In this document: one piece after another, positions 8,991 to 18,340 of the stretch
How the letters are laid out: each line of letters opens with the position of its first letter
How positions within the stretch are numbered: position 1 is the first letter of the stretch
Assembly (NCBI RefSeq): GCF_900637865.1
Contig: NZ_LR134429.1
Coordinates: 1-44,723, forward strand
Direction: 5' to 3'
From: Legionella adelaidensis
Lineage (GTDB): Bacteria > Pseudomonadota > Gammaproteobacteria > Legionellales > Legionellaceae
Length of the DNA stretch: 44,723 nt
Position numbers and translations under genes: made by a program
The notes under the pieces: model-generated
Told to the model about the DNA's origin: nothing
Seen by the model: the letters and a program-made list of their open reading frames with translations, nothing else
Databases searched by the model: none

Positions 8991-10133
8991 ATGAAGGTTT
9001 TATTGAATTGCTCTACCCTTATAAAAGGTGGCTCCTTACAAGTTGCTTCTGCTGTTTTTAAAGACGCTATAAAAGATAATGAAATTAATTGGTACTTTGC
9101 CGTAACACAATCCCTGTTTTCTCATTTTAAAGGGGATTTAGAATCCATGTATGAACAGGGCAAAGTAATAATTTTAGATACAAGCCCTGCACGGAATCGA
9201 AAGGCGAGAAAATTTTTAAAAAATAAAGTTTTAAATGAACAATTTGACGCTATTTTTACTTTATTTGGTCCCGCTTATATAAAATTCTCCGTTCCGCATT
9301 TATGTGGGATTGCTGATGGTTGGGTAACGCATTCAACGAAAGCTTCTTATAACTCACTGCGCACAATAAAAGACAAAATATACACCTATTTGCTTTGTAA
9401 ATATAAGCTATGGTGGTACCAAAAAGCAGATAGGTGGTGTGTAGAAGCGCCTGTCGCACGTAATGGTTTTTTATCGAAGACAAATAAAGACCCGAAATCA
9501 GTTATTGTTATTCCTAATGCGGTAAATCAATTAATTCAACAGTATGTAAATGTGTCTCTTGATAGAAAGTTAACGGAAAAAATAAATGTTTTTTGTTTAG
9601 GTGCGGATTACTGGCATAAAAATTATCATATTATTCCTTCGTTATTAGTTAAGTTACAAAAAAAACTGCCCCTTAATGTTCAATTTTTGGTAACCTTGCC
9701 GAAGGACTCTAAAGTTTTTGCTTATTTAATGAGTAAAGCAAGAGAATTGGGTGTTCAGGATCATATAGTTAACTTGGGGCCTCTTAAATTAAAGGAGGTA
9801 ATTGAGGTTTATAAAACGAGTCATATTTTATTTTTTCCTAGTTTGTTGGAAACTTTTAGCATAACTCCACTTGAAGCTTTGTACATGAATATGCCAATGA
9901 TCATTTCTCGCATCGAAGCTAATTTAAATATAATAGGTGAGCATGCCCACTATGTAGATTCCCAAAACAGCGAGGAAGTGGCGGAGACATTTTTAAAAGT
10001 TATTGAAAATTATTCTTTAGAAGTAAAAAAACTTTGTACTTTAAAAGAAAATAATTATTTTGGCTCAATAACAACCGCTTCTAATCGATTTAACCTTTAC
10101 AAGAATATTATTAAAAAAATGGTTTATAATTGA
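8991..10133 (+). CDS. Glycosyltransferase, GT4-like (family 1, GT-B)
   Basis: A 380-residue GT-B-type retaining transferase. The C-terminal domain has the nucleotide-sugar signature: FFPSLLETFSITPLEAL contains the E-x7-E motif, and a hydrophobic core (INVFCLGADYWHKNYHIIP) starts the domain. An N-terminal GGSLQVAS resembles the glycine-rich acceptor loop. It starts 2 nt after the upstream stop. It adds one sugar of the O-unit in the cytoplasm; donor and acceptor cannot be deduced. Confidence 0.8.
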   Translation: MKVLLNCSTLIKGGSLQVASAVFKDAIKDNEINWYFAVTQSLFSHFKGDLESMYEQGKVIILDTSPARNRKARKFLKNKVLNEQFDAIFTLFGPAYIKFSVPHLCGIADGWVTHSTKASYNSLRTIKDKIYTYLLCKYKLWWYQKADRWCVEAPVARNGFLSKTNKDPKSVIVIPNAVNQLIQQYVNVSLDRKLTEKINVFCLGADYWHKNYHIIPSLLVKLQKKLPLNVQFLVTLPKDSKVFAYLMSKARELGVQDHIVNLGPLKLKEVIEVYKTSHILFFPSLLETFSITPLEALYMNMPMIISRIEANLNIIGEHAHYVDSQNSEEVAETFLKVIENYSLEVKKLCTLKENNYFGSITTASNRFNLYKNIIKKMVYN

Positions 10134-10173
10134 GCGTTTGATTAAAAGAAATAAGAATATTGGAACAGAGTGT

Positions 10174-11196
10174 ATGGATGTTATTGAAAGAAAAAATTTG
10201 CTAAAAGAAAAGTATACCTGGCTGATTACCGGCGTGGCAGGATTTATTGGCTCCCACTTGTTAGAAAAATTATTATCTTTTAATCAAAAAGTAATAGGCT
10301 TGGATAACTTCTCAACAGGCTCTCGCGAAAATCTGGCGGCGGTTTTTAAAAATAACCCAAAGTCTTACCAAGCAAATTTTAAGTTAGTAGAGGGTGATAT
10401 TTGTTCTGAAGCTGACTGTAAAACGTCCATGGAAGGAGAAAATGTAGATTATGTGCTACATCACGCAGCATTAGCTAGTGTCCCTCTTTCTTTAGATTTT
10501 CCTGAAAAAACCCACTTGGTAAATGTGACCGGATTCTTAAATATTTTAAATAATGCGCGTAAAGAGGGGGTTAAGAGGGTCATATATGCCTCTTCAAGTG
10601 CAGTATATGGAGACTCCATCTCGGCTAAAAAAGAAACAGAGGTTCTCTTTCCCAAAACCCCGTATGCTGTCTCCAAGTATGTTAATGAACTGTATGCCAA
10701 GAATTTTCAAGAGTGTTTTCATCTGGAAACAGTAGGATTAAGATATTTTAATGTTTTTGGTCCTCGCCAAAATCCAAATGGGCCTTATGCGCCTGTAATA
10801 CCATTGTGGATTGAAGATATTCTTGGCAATAAACCTATTTATGTGAATGGAGATGGCTCTACTATAAGAGACTTTTGCTATATAGAAGATATTATCCAAG
10901 CTAACATTTTAGCCGCTCTTTCATCCTATAGTGAAAAAGCGCCTGTTTTTAATGTGGGGCAAGGGGTTGGTACGAGTTTGAATGATCTATTAGATTCTTT
11001 AAAAAAAATAACGAAAAATGAATCATTGCATCTTATTTACCGTGATTTTAGAAAAGGAGATATAAAAACCTCTATTTCTGATATTTCCAAAATAAAGCAA
11101 GTCGTCGGTTATTGTCCTAATTTTTCTACCTATGAAGGTCTTTTGTTATATTTAAAAGATATGCGTGAAAAAGACTTACGGAAGGAAATTGTATAA
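10174..11196 (+). CDS. wbpP: UDP-GlcNAc C4-epimerase (WbpP/TviC-like)
   Basis: An NAD-dependent extended SDR of 340 residues. TGVAGFIGSHLLEKL is the NAD-binding loop, ASSSAVYGD gives the catalytic Ser region and YAVSKYVNELYA the YxxxK pair. GLRYFNVFGPRQNPNGPYAPVIP and GDGSTIRDFCYIED match the substrate-binding region I recall for Pseudomonas WbpP. WbpP interconverts UDP-GlcNAc and UDP-GalNAc (or the uronate forms). An upstream TTG at 10138 is possible, but the ATG at 10174 has GGAACAGAG in front and gives the N-terminus usual for WbpP. It is the last gene before a 96-nt gap. Confidence 0.85.
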   Translation: MDVIERKNLLKEKYTWLITGVAGFIGSHLLEKLLSFNQKVIGLDNFSTGSRENLAAVFKNNPKSYQANFKLVEGDICSEADCKTSMEGENVDYVLHHAALASVPLSLDFPEKTHLVNVTGFLNILNNARKEGVKRVIYASSSAVYGDSISAKKETEVLFPKTPYAVSKYVNELYAKNFQECFHLETVGLRYFNVFGPRQNPNGPYAPVIPLWIEDILGNKPIYVNGDGSTIRDFCYIEDIIQANILAALSSYSEKAPVFNVGQGVGTSLNDLLDSLKKITKNESLHLIYRDFRKGDIKTSISDISKIKQVVGYCPNFSTYEGLLLYLKDMREKDLRKEIV

Positions 11197-11244
11197 AATT
11201 TCGCTAGACCAATCTCTTTTTACTACTAAAACCCTCCTTTTTTC

Positions 11245-11253
11245 TGGCATAAT
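11245..11253 (+). promoter_or_regulatory. Possible extended -10 promoter upstream of wzz
   Basis: TGgCATAAT is an extended -10-like element about 40 nt before the wzz start, in the only sizeable gap of this part of the cluster. No convincing -35 is seen, which is acceptable for an extended -10. This is weak evidence. Confidence 0.3.
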
Positions 11254-11292
11254 CTTGCCTCGATGTGAGCCTTTTAATAGCAGGAAAATTAT

Positions 11293-12237
11293 ATGATAGG
11301 AGCCAAAGAGACTTTTTCACTGAGAGAAATTCTGAGCAGTTTGTGGAATAATAAGTGGATAGTTTTATTTTTATGTAGCATGTGGGCCGTTGTCGTCTTT
11401 TTGTGTTCCTTTTTTATCAATCCACTTTATGAAGCGAGTGCCTCCATCATGCCTCCGGCCTCCTCTTCAAGTATATCCAAGTTGAACATGTATCGTGCGC
11501 AAAGTAGTGCATTAAAGCCAATTAATGTAATGGATTTATATTTAAATTTTCGTGCTTTTTTAATTTCGGCGGGAAATAAAACAAGCGTTATTAAAAAATA
11601 TCCCAATCTTAAAATTAATTTTATTGTAATTCCTCCTTTTAACACGGTAGATATTTCGGTGCGCGGCAGAAAACCAGAAGAAGCAATGTCTGCATTAAAA
11701 CAGTTGATAACTAATGCCCGTAATAATACTTTGGAAAGTGTTAAAAGAAATGTATCCATTGAACTTAGTTCTTTGCAAACGCTCATCAAGAACGAAAAAG
11801 CAAGTTTAAAAATAAACCCGGACCAGTTTTTAGTTAAAAGGAAAATATTAGAAGATGCCTATAAAATGGCTAGTGAAGCTAAGATTGAAACGCCTGTTGT
11901 CAATGAAGCTTCAAAAAGTGATTTTGTTTCGGCAAATAGCAATTATTTAAGAGGAACAAAGGCTCTAATGGTGGAATTAAACGCACTTAGACCGAATTCA
12001 ATAGATTACGAAAAATTAGCGAAAATCCAGCTTTTACAAAATGAATATGACAACAATAAAAACATTATAGTGGATGAAAAAGGGATGGCATTTTTTCAGG
12101 TACCAAAAAATTACCCCGTCCTGCAAGAGATTTATTCGAGAAAAAAGAATTTTATTCTCTTTTCTTTCTTATTTGGGGTTTTGTTTATCATGACTTTTGT
12201 AGTTTTTAAAAAAGGTCCTATTGTAAAAAATGACTAA
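11293..12237 (+). CDS. wzz: O-antigen chain-length regulator (Wzz)
   Basis: A 314-residue polysaccharide co-polymerase. It has the typical plan of a short cytoplasmic start with FSLREILSSLWNNKW, a membrane segment at about residues 25-47, and then SFFINPLYEASASIMPP. A coiled-coil-prone periplasmic part and a second membrane segment near residues 284-303 (FILFSFLFGVLFIMTFVVF) follow. The proline-rich motif usually seen next to TM2 is represented only by KNYPVLQ. AGGA lies 8 nt before the ATG. It controls how many O-units the polymerase joins. It overlaps the next membrane protein by 8 nt, which favours that protein as its polymerase partner. Confidence 0.88.
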   Translation: MIGAKETFSLREILSSLWNNKWIVLFLCSMWAVVVFLCSFFINPLYEASASIMPPASSSSISKLNMYRAQSSALKPINVMDLYLNFRAFLISAGNKTSVIKKYPNLKINFIVIPPFNTVDISVRGRKPEEAMSALKQLITNARNNTLESVKRNVSIELSSLQTLIKNEKASLKINPDQFLVKRKILEDAYKMASEAKIETPVVNEASKSDFVSANSNYLRGTKALMVELNALRPNSIDYEKLAKIQLLQNEYDNNKNIIVDEKGMAFFQVPKNYPVLQEIYSRKKNFILFSFLFGVLFIMTFVVFKKGPIVKND

Positions 12238-13531
12238 AATTAATGTTTTTAGTAAATTATTTTTGCATGGGGATGCATCTTCTGACCTAAAAACGTGGGA
12301 TAAAATTGAATTACTTTTTATTCTGTGTATAAGCCTGTTATCAAATACAGCCATAATAAATATGAGTGGAAGAGGGGTTCCTGTCTTTTTTATGCTCTTT
12401 CCACTGTTATTGATAAAAAAAGACCATATTTTAATAAATAGATATATCTTGGCATTGCTAATGATATCTATGTTATTTCAAGTACTGGGTTATTTTCTGA
12501 ACGGACAAACAAATGATTATGAAGGTGGCCAGTATGTATTAAATTTTTTATTTGCATTTGGTTTTATCAGTTTAATTAGCATACTGGAAAAGTATTCCTT
12601 TGCGGTGATTGCAAAAAACATTGTATTTATTTTAGCCGCTATTTTTATTCTTGATAGTATTTTTGCAATTATTAATTTTCTCTTCCATACGCGCTTTACT
12701 TTAAATTACCTGGCCAATAGCGCCAGTTTTGGCTTTCGTATGGATGGTATCTTGTTTAATTATGATTACAGAGGCTTCGCCCGTATTACAGGGCCCTGGT
12801 CGGAGCCAGCTTACTCAGTTCTACCTCTCCTTACCTATATATTTTGTTGTTATGTGATTTGGGAAAACGTAACAAAGTGGCAAAAAATGCTGTTAATTAG
12901 TAGTGCTCTAATCTATATTTTTTTTGCGGGGGCACGTTCTTTTATTGTTTTGTTTGCTAGCCTGCTATTCTTTGGTCTCTTGATAAGGCCTTTTAAAAGG
13001 AATCTAGAAAATACACAATATGATAAAAAATACATTCTTATTTCTCTTTTGGGCCTACTAAGTTTCGCATTCATTGTATTAATTGGTTCTTTTATAGATA
13101 GCTGCCAATTTTCCAATATTTCTTTTGCCGCCCGATTTGGAGGTATGGAGTATGCAGTTCATGAAATAAGTTCTTTTCCCATAAGCGGATTAGGGCCTAA
13201 ATCTGTGATAGACCAACTAAAAAATTACGATTTGCCTTACTGTATTGCTAAGAACTTGTCTTCGCAGAATGCTATACATTCCTTACTGTTACAACAATTG
13301 TATAAATTTGGATTGGCAGGTTTGCCTTTCCTATTCTTTCCGTATGTGGCTATTGCTCATTTCACACGATCAGAAAAATTTACTACGGTACTCGTTTTTT
13401 TATTAACCCTTTATACTGTTTGTTTCTTTACAGGCGATTTTACTTTTTTTTCTGGTTATTGGTTACTATTAGCACTAATTTATCTTTTTTCAAAGGAAGG
13501 AAGAGAGAGAGGAAATTTGACTCAGTTATGA
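12230..13531 (+). CDS. wzy: O-antigen polymerase/ligase-like membrane protein (Wzy/WaaL type)
   Basis: A 433-residue polytopic protein with about ten hydrophobic segments. A large loop holds RITGPWSEPAYSVLPLLTY and, later, GLGPKSVIDQL followed by NAIHSLLLQQLYKFGLAGLPF. The pattern of G-(x)-E-P and an H-(S/N)-x-x-L in a late loop is typical of the O-antigen ligase/polymerase (Wzy_C/WaaL) superfamily. Overlap with wzz suggests it is the polymerase. A ligase role cannot be excluded because no other WaaL candidate is obvious besides the gene at 7699. Confidence 0.7.
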   Translation: MTKINVFSKLFLHGDASSDLKTWDKIELLFILCISLLSNTAIINMSGRGVPVFFMLFPLLLIKKDHILINRYILALLMISMLFQVLGYFLNGQTNDYEGGQYVLNFLFAFGFISLISILEKYSFAVIAKNIVFILAAIFILDSIFAIINFLFHTRFTLNYLANSASFGFRMDGILFNYDYRGFARITGPWSEPAYSVLPLLTYIFCCYVIWENVTKWQKMLLISSALIYIFFAGARSFIVLFASLLFFGLLIRPFKRNLENTQYDKKYILISLLGLLSFAFIVLIGSFIDSCQFSNISFAARFGGMEYAVHEISSFPISGLGPKSVIDQLKNYDLPYCIAKNLSSQNAIHSLLLQQLYKFGLAGLPFLFFPYVAIAHFTRSEKFTTVLVFLLTLYTVCFFTGDFTFFSGYWLLLALIYLFSKEGRERGNLTQL

Positions 13532-13589
13532 TGTATTGATAGTATTTCGAACACTTTAACCCCAGTTTTTCTACATCTTTCGGATTTAT

Positions 13590-14708
13590 ATGCAATTTAT
13601 TGATCTTAAAACCCAATCTAAACGAATTGAACAACAATTATTTTCCCGTTTTAAAGATATATTAAATAGTAGCTCTTTTATTATGGGGCCCGAAATTGCA
13701 GAACTTGAAAAAGCATTAGCTACTTATGTTGGTGTAGAATATGCGTTGACTGTATCCAGTGGTACGGACGCATTATTGATTGCTCTAATGGCATTGGAAA
13801 TAAAGCCTGGGGATGAAGTAATTACAACACCGTTTAGTTTTTTTGCAACCGCTGAAGTCATTGCCCTATTAGGCGCTATACCTGTTTTTGTGGATATACA
13901 GCCTGATACTTATAATATCGATCCCGTAAAATTAGAAGCAGCAATTACTAAAAAAACAAAAGCTATTATCCCAGTTAACTTATATGGTCAATGTGCAGAT
14001 ATGGATGAAATTAATGCCATTGCCTTGAAATACCACCTTGCCGTTATTGAAGATGCTGCCCAAAGTTTTGGAGCCACTTATAAAGGCAGGAAGTCAGGTA
14101 GTTTAAGTACTATCAGCTGTACCAGCTTTTTCCCCTCAAAGCCCTTAGGTGGTTATGGTGATGGCGGGGCGTGCTTTACCAATAACGAAGAGCTTGCTCA
14201 GCGTATTTCTGAAATTCGAAACCATGGACAGTCTCAGCGATATTATCACACCCGTCTTGGACTGAATGGGAGGTTAGACACTATTCAGGCGGCTATTTTA
14301 TTGGAAAAATTGGCCATTTTCCCGGAAGAGGTAGAGTTAAGACAAAAAGTCGCTGCTCAGTATAAAGAATTGCTTCCTAAAGAAATAAGACATCCTCTGG
14401 TCAAACCCCATAATTTAAGTGTATTTGCTCAATACACAATTGAAGTACCGCAACGCGATTTTGTCCAGGCAGAATTGCAAAAGGTTGGAGTACCCACCGC
14501 GGTTCATTATCCTTTTGGACTACATGAGCAACCCATTTTTAAACAGCTTTATCAAAAAGAACAAAAATTTCAACAAACAGACAGGGCGGCAAGAAGGGTA
14601 ATGAGTTTACCCATGCATCCTTATTTGGAACGTAGCGATCAAAAATATATTTGTGATGCATTACAAAATGTATTAGAACAACTTCCACAACTGGAAGTTA
14701 TTGATTAA
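13590..14708 (+). CDS. PLP-dependent sugar aminotransferase (DegT/DnrJ/EryC1, WbpE-like)
   Basis: A 372-residue aminotransferase of the DegT family. The sugar-nucleotide aminotransferase core is clear: SSGTDALLIALMAL near residue 57, EDAAQSFGATYKGR, then SFFPSKPLGGYGDGGA, in which the lysine binds PLP. This last motif is nearly that of WbpE/WlbC, which aminate UDP-3-keto-GlcNAcA. Other amino sugars are possible. It lies directly before the WbpM-like dehydratase, so it may instead aminate a 4-keto-6-deoxy product. It acts in the cytoplasm on an O-unit precursor. Confidence 0.85.
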   Translation: MQFIDLKTQSKRIEQQLFSRFKDILNSSSFIMGPEIAELEKALATYVGVEYALTVSSGTDALLIALMALEIKPGDEVITTPFSFFATAEVIALLGAIPVFVDIQPDTYNIDPVKLEAAITKKTKAIIPVNLYGQCADMDEINAIALKYHLAVIEDAAQSFGATYKGRKSGSLSTISCTSFFPSKPLGGYGDGGACFTNNEELAQRISEIRNHGQSQRYYHTRLGLNGRLDTIQAAILLEKLAIFPEEVELRQKVAAQYKELLPKEIRHPLVKPHNLSVFAQYTIEVPQRDFVQAELQKVGVPTAVHYPFGLHEQPIFKQLYQKEQKFQQTDRAARRVMSLPMHPYLERSDQKYICDALQNVLEQLPQLEVID

Positions 14709-14766
14709 AAAATATTATTAGTAAAAATTGCGCAAATATTTCCTTCTAAAGGACGGAATCCTTCCA

Positions 14767-16644
14767 ATGGAAAAATTACATATATTTGGGAAAAAATTAT
14801 ACTCCAAGTTTCCTATCATTCTGTATGATACATTGTGTATACCTTTAGCTTGGTACCTGGCGTATTGGCTTCGTTTTAACATGCAGGTGGTTCCTGAAAA
14901 TTTTACAACGCCTCCTACGCTCTATGCATTTTTTTGTTTATTTTTATTCCAGCTATATAGCTACTATTATTTCAAAGTGTATAGGGGGCTTTGGCGTTTT
15001 TCATCTCTCAATGACGTCATTAGGATTATTCGAGCCGTGATTGTGGCTACCTTGGCTATCATTCCAACCCTATATATGCTATCGCTAATTACCGGAATCC
15101 CTCGTTCAGTTTTGCCACTTTATACCATCAATTTAATTACGTTACTGTGTGGGGCTCGTTTATTGTATCGATTATATTGGGATCGCAATCAAAATAATGC
15201 TATTGCCACCCTTCCTCAAAAAGTATTAATCGTGGGTGCAGGGCAGGCTGGCGAAGGATTAGTCAGAGAACTCAAAAGAACTAAAAATTATATACCTATG
15301 GGTATAGTTGATGATGATAAAAAGAAAAAGGGGTTGGAGGTACACGGAGTCAGAGTATTAGGAAGAATAAAAGAGTTGGAAACGTTAGTTGTTAAACATA
15401 AAATCGACTTGATTTTTATTGCTATCCCTTCAGCAGGCTCTGCATTAATGAGACGCATTGTGGGTTATTGCGAGAATGCCAATTTGCCTTTTCGTACTCT
15501 CCCAAGTATACAGCAACTTATCGCAGGAAAGGTTCAGGTTAATGCCCTGCGTAACGTAAATATTGAAGATTTATTGGGTAGGGATCAGGTTAATTTAAGC
15601 TGGGATAAAATTGCCGAGAATGTAAGGGAAAAGGTTATCTTAATTACAGGGGGAGGCGGCTCAATTGGCTCAGAGCTTTGCCGGCAAGTAATGGCGCTAT
15701 CTCCGAGAACGCTTATTGTTGTAGATAATAATGAATATAATTTATATAAAATTGAAATCGAATTAAAAGAAAAATATCCCAATTCCAAGGTCATTTTATC
15801 CCTTCTTAATGTGACCGATTCAGTGGCAGTAAACCATTTACTCAATAAATACCGACCGGAATTGGTTTTTCATGCTGCTGCTTATAAACACGTGCCTTTG
15901 TTGGAAGATCAAATAAGAATAGCAGTCCAAAATAATGTGTTAGGCACTCAAATACTGGCTGAAGCAAGCATTAAGTACTCAGTTAAAAAATTTATCCTAA
16001 TTTCTACCGATAAAGCGGTAAACCCCACTAACGTAATGGGTACGACTAAACGCGCTGCAGAAATATATTGTCAAAACCTAAATAGTCGTTCGGCTACAAG
16101 ATTTATCACTGTGCGTTTTGGGAATGTGTTAGGATCTGTTGGTAGCGTAGTACCATTGTTTAAGAGTCAATTAGAAAAAGGTGGGCCGCTAACCGTAACT
16201 CATCCGGACATACAACGGTATTTTATGACTATCCCGGAAGCTTCCCAGCTTATTCTTCAAGCAATGGCCAACGGAGAGGGTGGTGAGATTTTTGTTTTAG
16301 ATATGGGAGAACCCATTAAAATTAAATATCTTGCAGAACAAATAATTCGCTTGGCGGGCAAAGAGCCAGGAGTAGATATATTAATTGAATATACAGGCTT
16401 AAGGCCTGGAGAAAAATTATATGAGGAGCTTTTTCATAATTCAGAGCAATTAATCCAAACCGAACATGAAAAGCTATTTAAAGCACAATTTCGTAAAATG
16501 GACTGGGAAGAGCTAATTCAAACCTTACATCTTATCCAAACGGCATGTGCTAAAAATTATACGGAAGAATTACTCATTCTTTTAAAGAGTTTAGTTCCAG
16601 AATTTAAAAACCAAGAGCACCTTCAGTCGCCTTCGACTGTGTAA
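14767..16644 (+). CDS. Membrane nucleotide-sugar 4,6-dehydratase (WbpM/CapD/FlaA1-like)
   Basis: A large (625-residue) membrane-anchored dehydratase. About four hydrophobic segments fill the first 130 residues. A first Rossmann-like domain starts with VLIVGAGQAGEGLVREL (about 155), and a catalytic SDR domain starts with ILITGGGGSIGSE (about 300). ISTDKAVNPTNVMGTTK carries the M-x3-K version of the catalytic motif that marks WbpM-type C6-dehydratases. The usual product is UDP-4-keto-6-deoxy-GlcNAc, the precursor of QuiNAc, FucNAc and bacillosamine-type sugars. I prefer the ATG at 14767, with AAAGGACGG upstream, over TTG at 14728. Confidence 0.88.
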   Translation: MEKLHIFGKKLYSKFPIILYDTLCIPLAWYLAYWLRFNMQVVPENFTTPPTLYAFFCLFLFQLYSYYYFKVYRGLWRFSSLNDVIRIIRAVIVATLAIIPTLYMLSLITGIPRSVLPLYTINLITLLCGARLLYRLYWDRNQNNAIATLPQKVLIVGAGQAGEGLVRELKRTKNYIPMGIVDDDKKKKGLEVHGVRVLGRIKELETLVVKHKIDLIFIAIPSAGSALMRRIVGYCENANLPFRTLPSIQQLIAGKVQVNALRNVNIEDLLGRDQVNLSWDKIAENVREKVILITGGGGSIGSELCRQVMALSPRTLIVVDNNEYNLYKIEIELKEKYPNSKVILSLLNVTDSVAVNHLLNKYRPELVFHAAAYKHVPLLEDQIRIAVQNNVLGTQILAEASIKYSVKKFILISTDKAVNPTNVMGTTKRAAEIYCQNLNSRSATRFITVRFGNVLGSVGSVVPLFKSQLEKGGPLTVTHPDIQRYFMTIPEASQLILQAMANGEGGEIFVLDMGEPIKIKYLAEQIIRLAGKEPGVDILIEYTGLRPGEKLYEELFHNSEQLIQTEHEKLFKAQFRKMDWEELIQTLHLIQTACAKNYTEELLILLKSLVPEFKNQEHLQSPSTV

Positions 16645-16728
16645 GCATAATAACATTGGGAATGGATGCAATGATTTTGCTAGGTAATTTTATCCATTTT
16701 TCAAGTTACTGTTTCTTGAACTCGGAAA

Positions 16729-18324
16729 ATGAACATGGTCATGGAAAAAATACCAGTTAATAATATCTTTGGTTTATTTATCTTATATTTACTAACAAAT
16801 ACATTTTTATTATTAAATTATCAAGGCATTTACTGGGACGATTGGGTTCTGTTTCCTCCGGACTCTAAAATAACAATTAATATATTTAAACAAACGGGAA
16901 ATATATTTATTGGTTATTTGCATGTGTTATTTCAGAAGTGCGGAAATGGTATTTATGTATATAGAATCGTTTCTTTTTTTACAAATTTTCTTACAGGTAT
17001 ATGTATATATTACATTTTACGCCAAACAAAATGGCTAGATAATGTTTCTATTTTTTTCATTGTCCTATTTTTTCTATTAGTACCTGTTAATGCTGCTAAA
17101 ATCGCCATAGTGAATGCACTTCCACAAATTTTTGTATTTGTGTTTTATTTTTCTTTTTTGCTGTTAACTATTTATTTAAAGGGAAATAAAAATTTTTTCC
17201 TAAGAGTGTTCATACTATTCTTGTTTTGCTTATCTTTTCTAGTCGAATCCTTACTTGTTTTCTATTCTCTCGTATTATTCTATTTGTTTTATCCTATTTA
17301 TAAAGACGCCCAGCACGAAAAAATTTTTCAAAAATTAAAACAGTTTTTTAAAAAATACCCGGATTTCATTGGCTTACCCTTTCTATTCTTTAGTGTAAAA
17401 CATACTTTTTTTAAACCTTATGGGTTATATGTTAGTTATAACTCATTTAAAGCTTCCTCCGCTGGTCTTATATTAAAATCGTTTAAAACTTCTCTATTGT
17501 TACCTATATATACTTCATTGTTTACTGCTTGGGCACATCTCACTGTTTTTCTGCTGGTAACCGCAATAGTGGTTTTTATAGTATCTCGATATGGGCAACT
17601 TGAACTAGAAAAGCAGCAAAAAGCCCATTGGGGAAAAATGCTTATTGCGGGAATACTATTATTTTTATTAGCAGTCATTCCGTATTGTGCGGTGGGAAAA
17701 TTGCCCGCTTATGAGACTTGGGGGGCCCGGCATCAGCTTTTAGTACCCTTAGGAGTGGCTTTTATTTTATCCACTTTCGTTTTATTGGCAGCGTTTATCC
17801 ATAAGAAATTACCAATGATTTTAGTTTGCGGATTGGTCGCGGCTTTTATTACCCAAGGATTACATGATTATTATAAATTTTATCTGGATTGGTTTTACCA
17901 AAATTCATTGGTAGAACAATTTAAGTCATCTCATGTAATACAGGAGAATACCACTTTTGTAGTGAGAGATGAGCTCGAAAAAGAAGTATGGGCAAAAAAC
18001 CGCAGACTAGCTTTTTATGAAATAACCGGTTTGCTTTATAGAGCGTTTCAGGACAATAAAAGACTGGTTATACACGATCATTTTAGATTCTTAAAATTTA
18101 TTAAAGATTTTAAGTTGCACCCACAATATCACTTTTTACAATGGAACTTGCATCCTCCAGTTTACATAGAGTTTTCTAGGAATAAGGAGCCTAATTGGAA
18201 AGAGAAATTTTGGTTGTTCTATAATAATTTTTTTGATAGAGAGACATTCATGCTGGAAGTTAGGGATTTAACAAAAATATCAACACTTTCGTCTGAGCAG
18301 GCAAAGGTTTTGGAAAAATCATAA
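16729..18324 (+). CDS. Polytopic membrane protein, GT-C-like glycosyltransferase candidate
   Basis: A 531-residue protein with about ten hydrophobic segments followed by a soluble tail of about 130 residues. Just after the first segment comes NYQGIYWDDWVLFPPDS. An acidic pair in the first outer loop is a hallmark of GT-C transferases, which take sugars from undecaprenyl phosphate in the periplasm. I do not recognise the exact family. It lies 85 nt after the dehydratase and close to a Gtr-like module, so it may be the transferase that attaches a flipped sugar to the O-antigen. This is inference from topology and context. Confidence 0.5.
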   Translation: MNMVMEKIPVNNIFGLFILYLLTNTFLLLNYQGIYWDDWVLFPPDSKITINIFKQTGNIFIGYLHVLFQKCGNGIYVYRIVSFFTNFLTGICIYYILRQTKWLDNVSIFFIVLFFLLVPVNAAKIAIVNALPQIFVFVFYFSFLLLTIYLKGNKNFFLRVFILFLFCLSFLVESLLVFYSLVLFYLFYPIYKDAQHEKIFQKLKQFFKKYPDFIGLPFLFFSVKHTFFKPYGLYVSYNSFKASSAGLILKSFKTSLLLPIYTSLFTAWAHLTVFLLVTAIVVFIVSRYGQLELEKQQKAHWGKMLIAGILLFLLAVIPYCAVGKLPAYETWGARHQLLVPLGVAFILSTFVLLAAFIHKKLPMILVCGLVAAFITQGLHDYYKFYLDWFYQNSLVEQFKSSHVIQENTTFVVRDELEKEVWAKNRRLAFYEITGLLYRAFQDNKRLVIHDHFRFLKFIKDFKLHPQYHFLQWNLHPPVYIEFSRNKEPNWKEKFWLFYNNFFDRETFMLEVRDLTKISTLSSEQAKVLEKS

Positions 18325-18340
18325 TTATTTTTCAGTTGGC

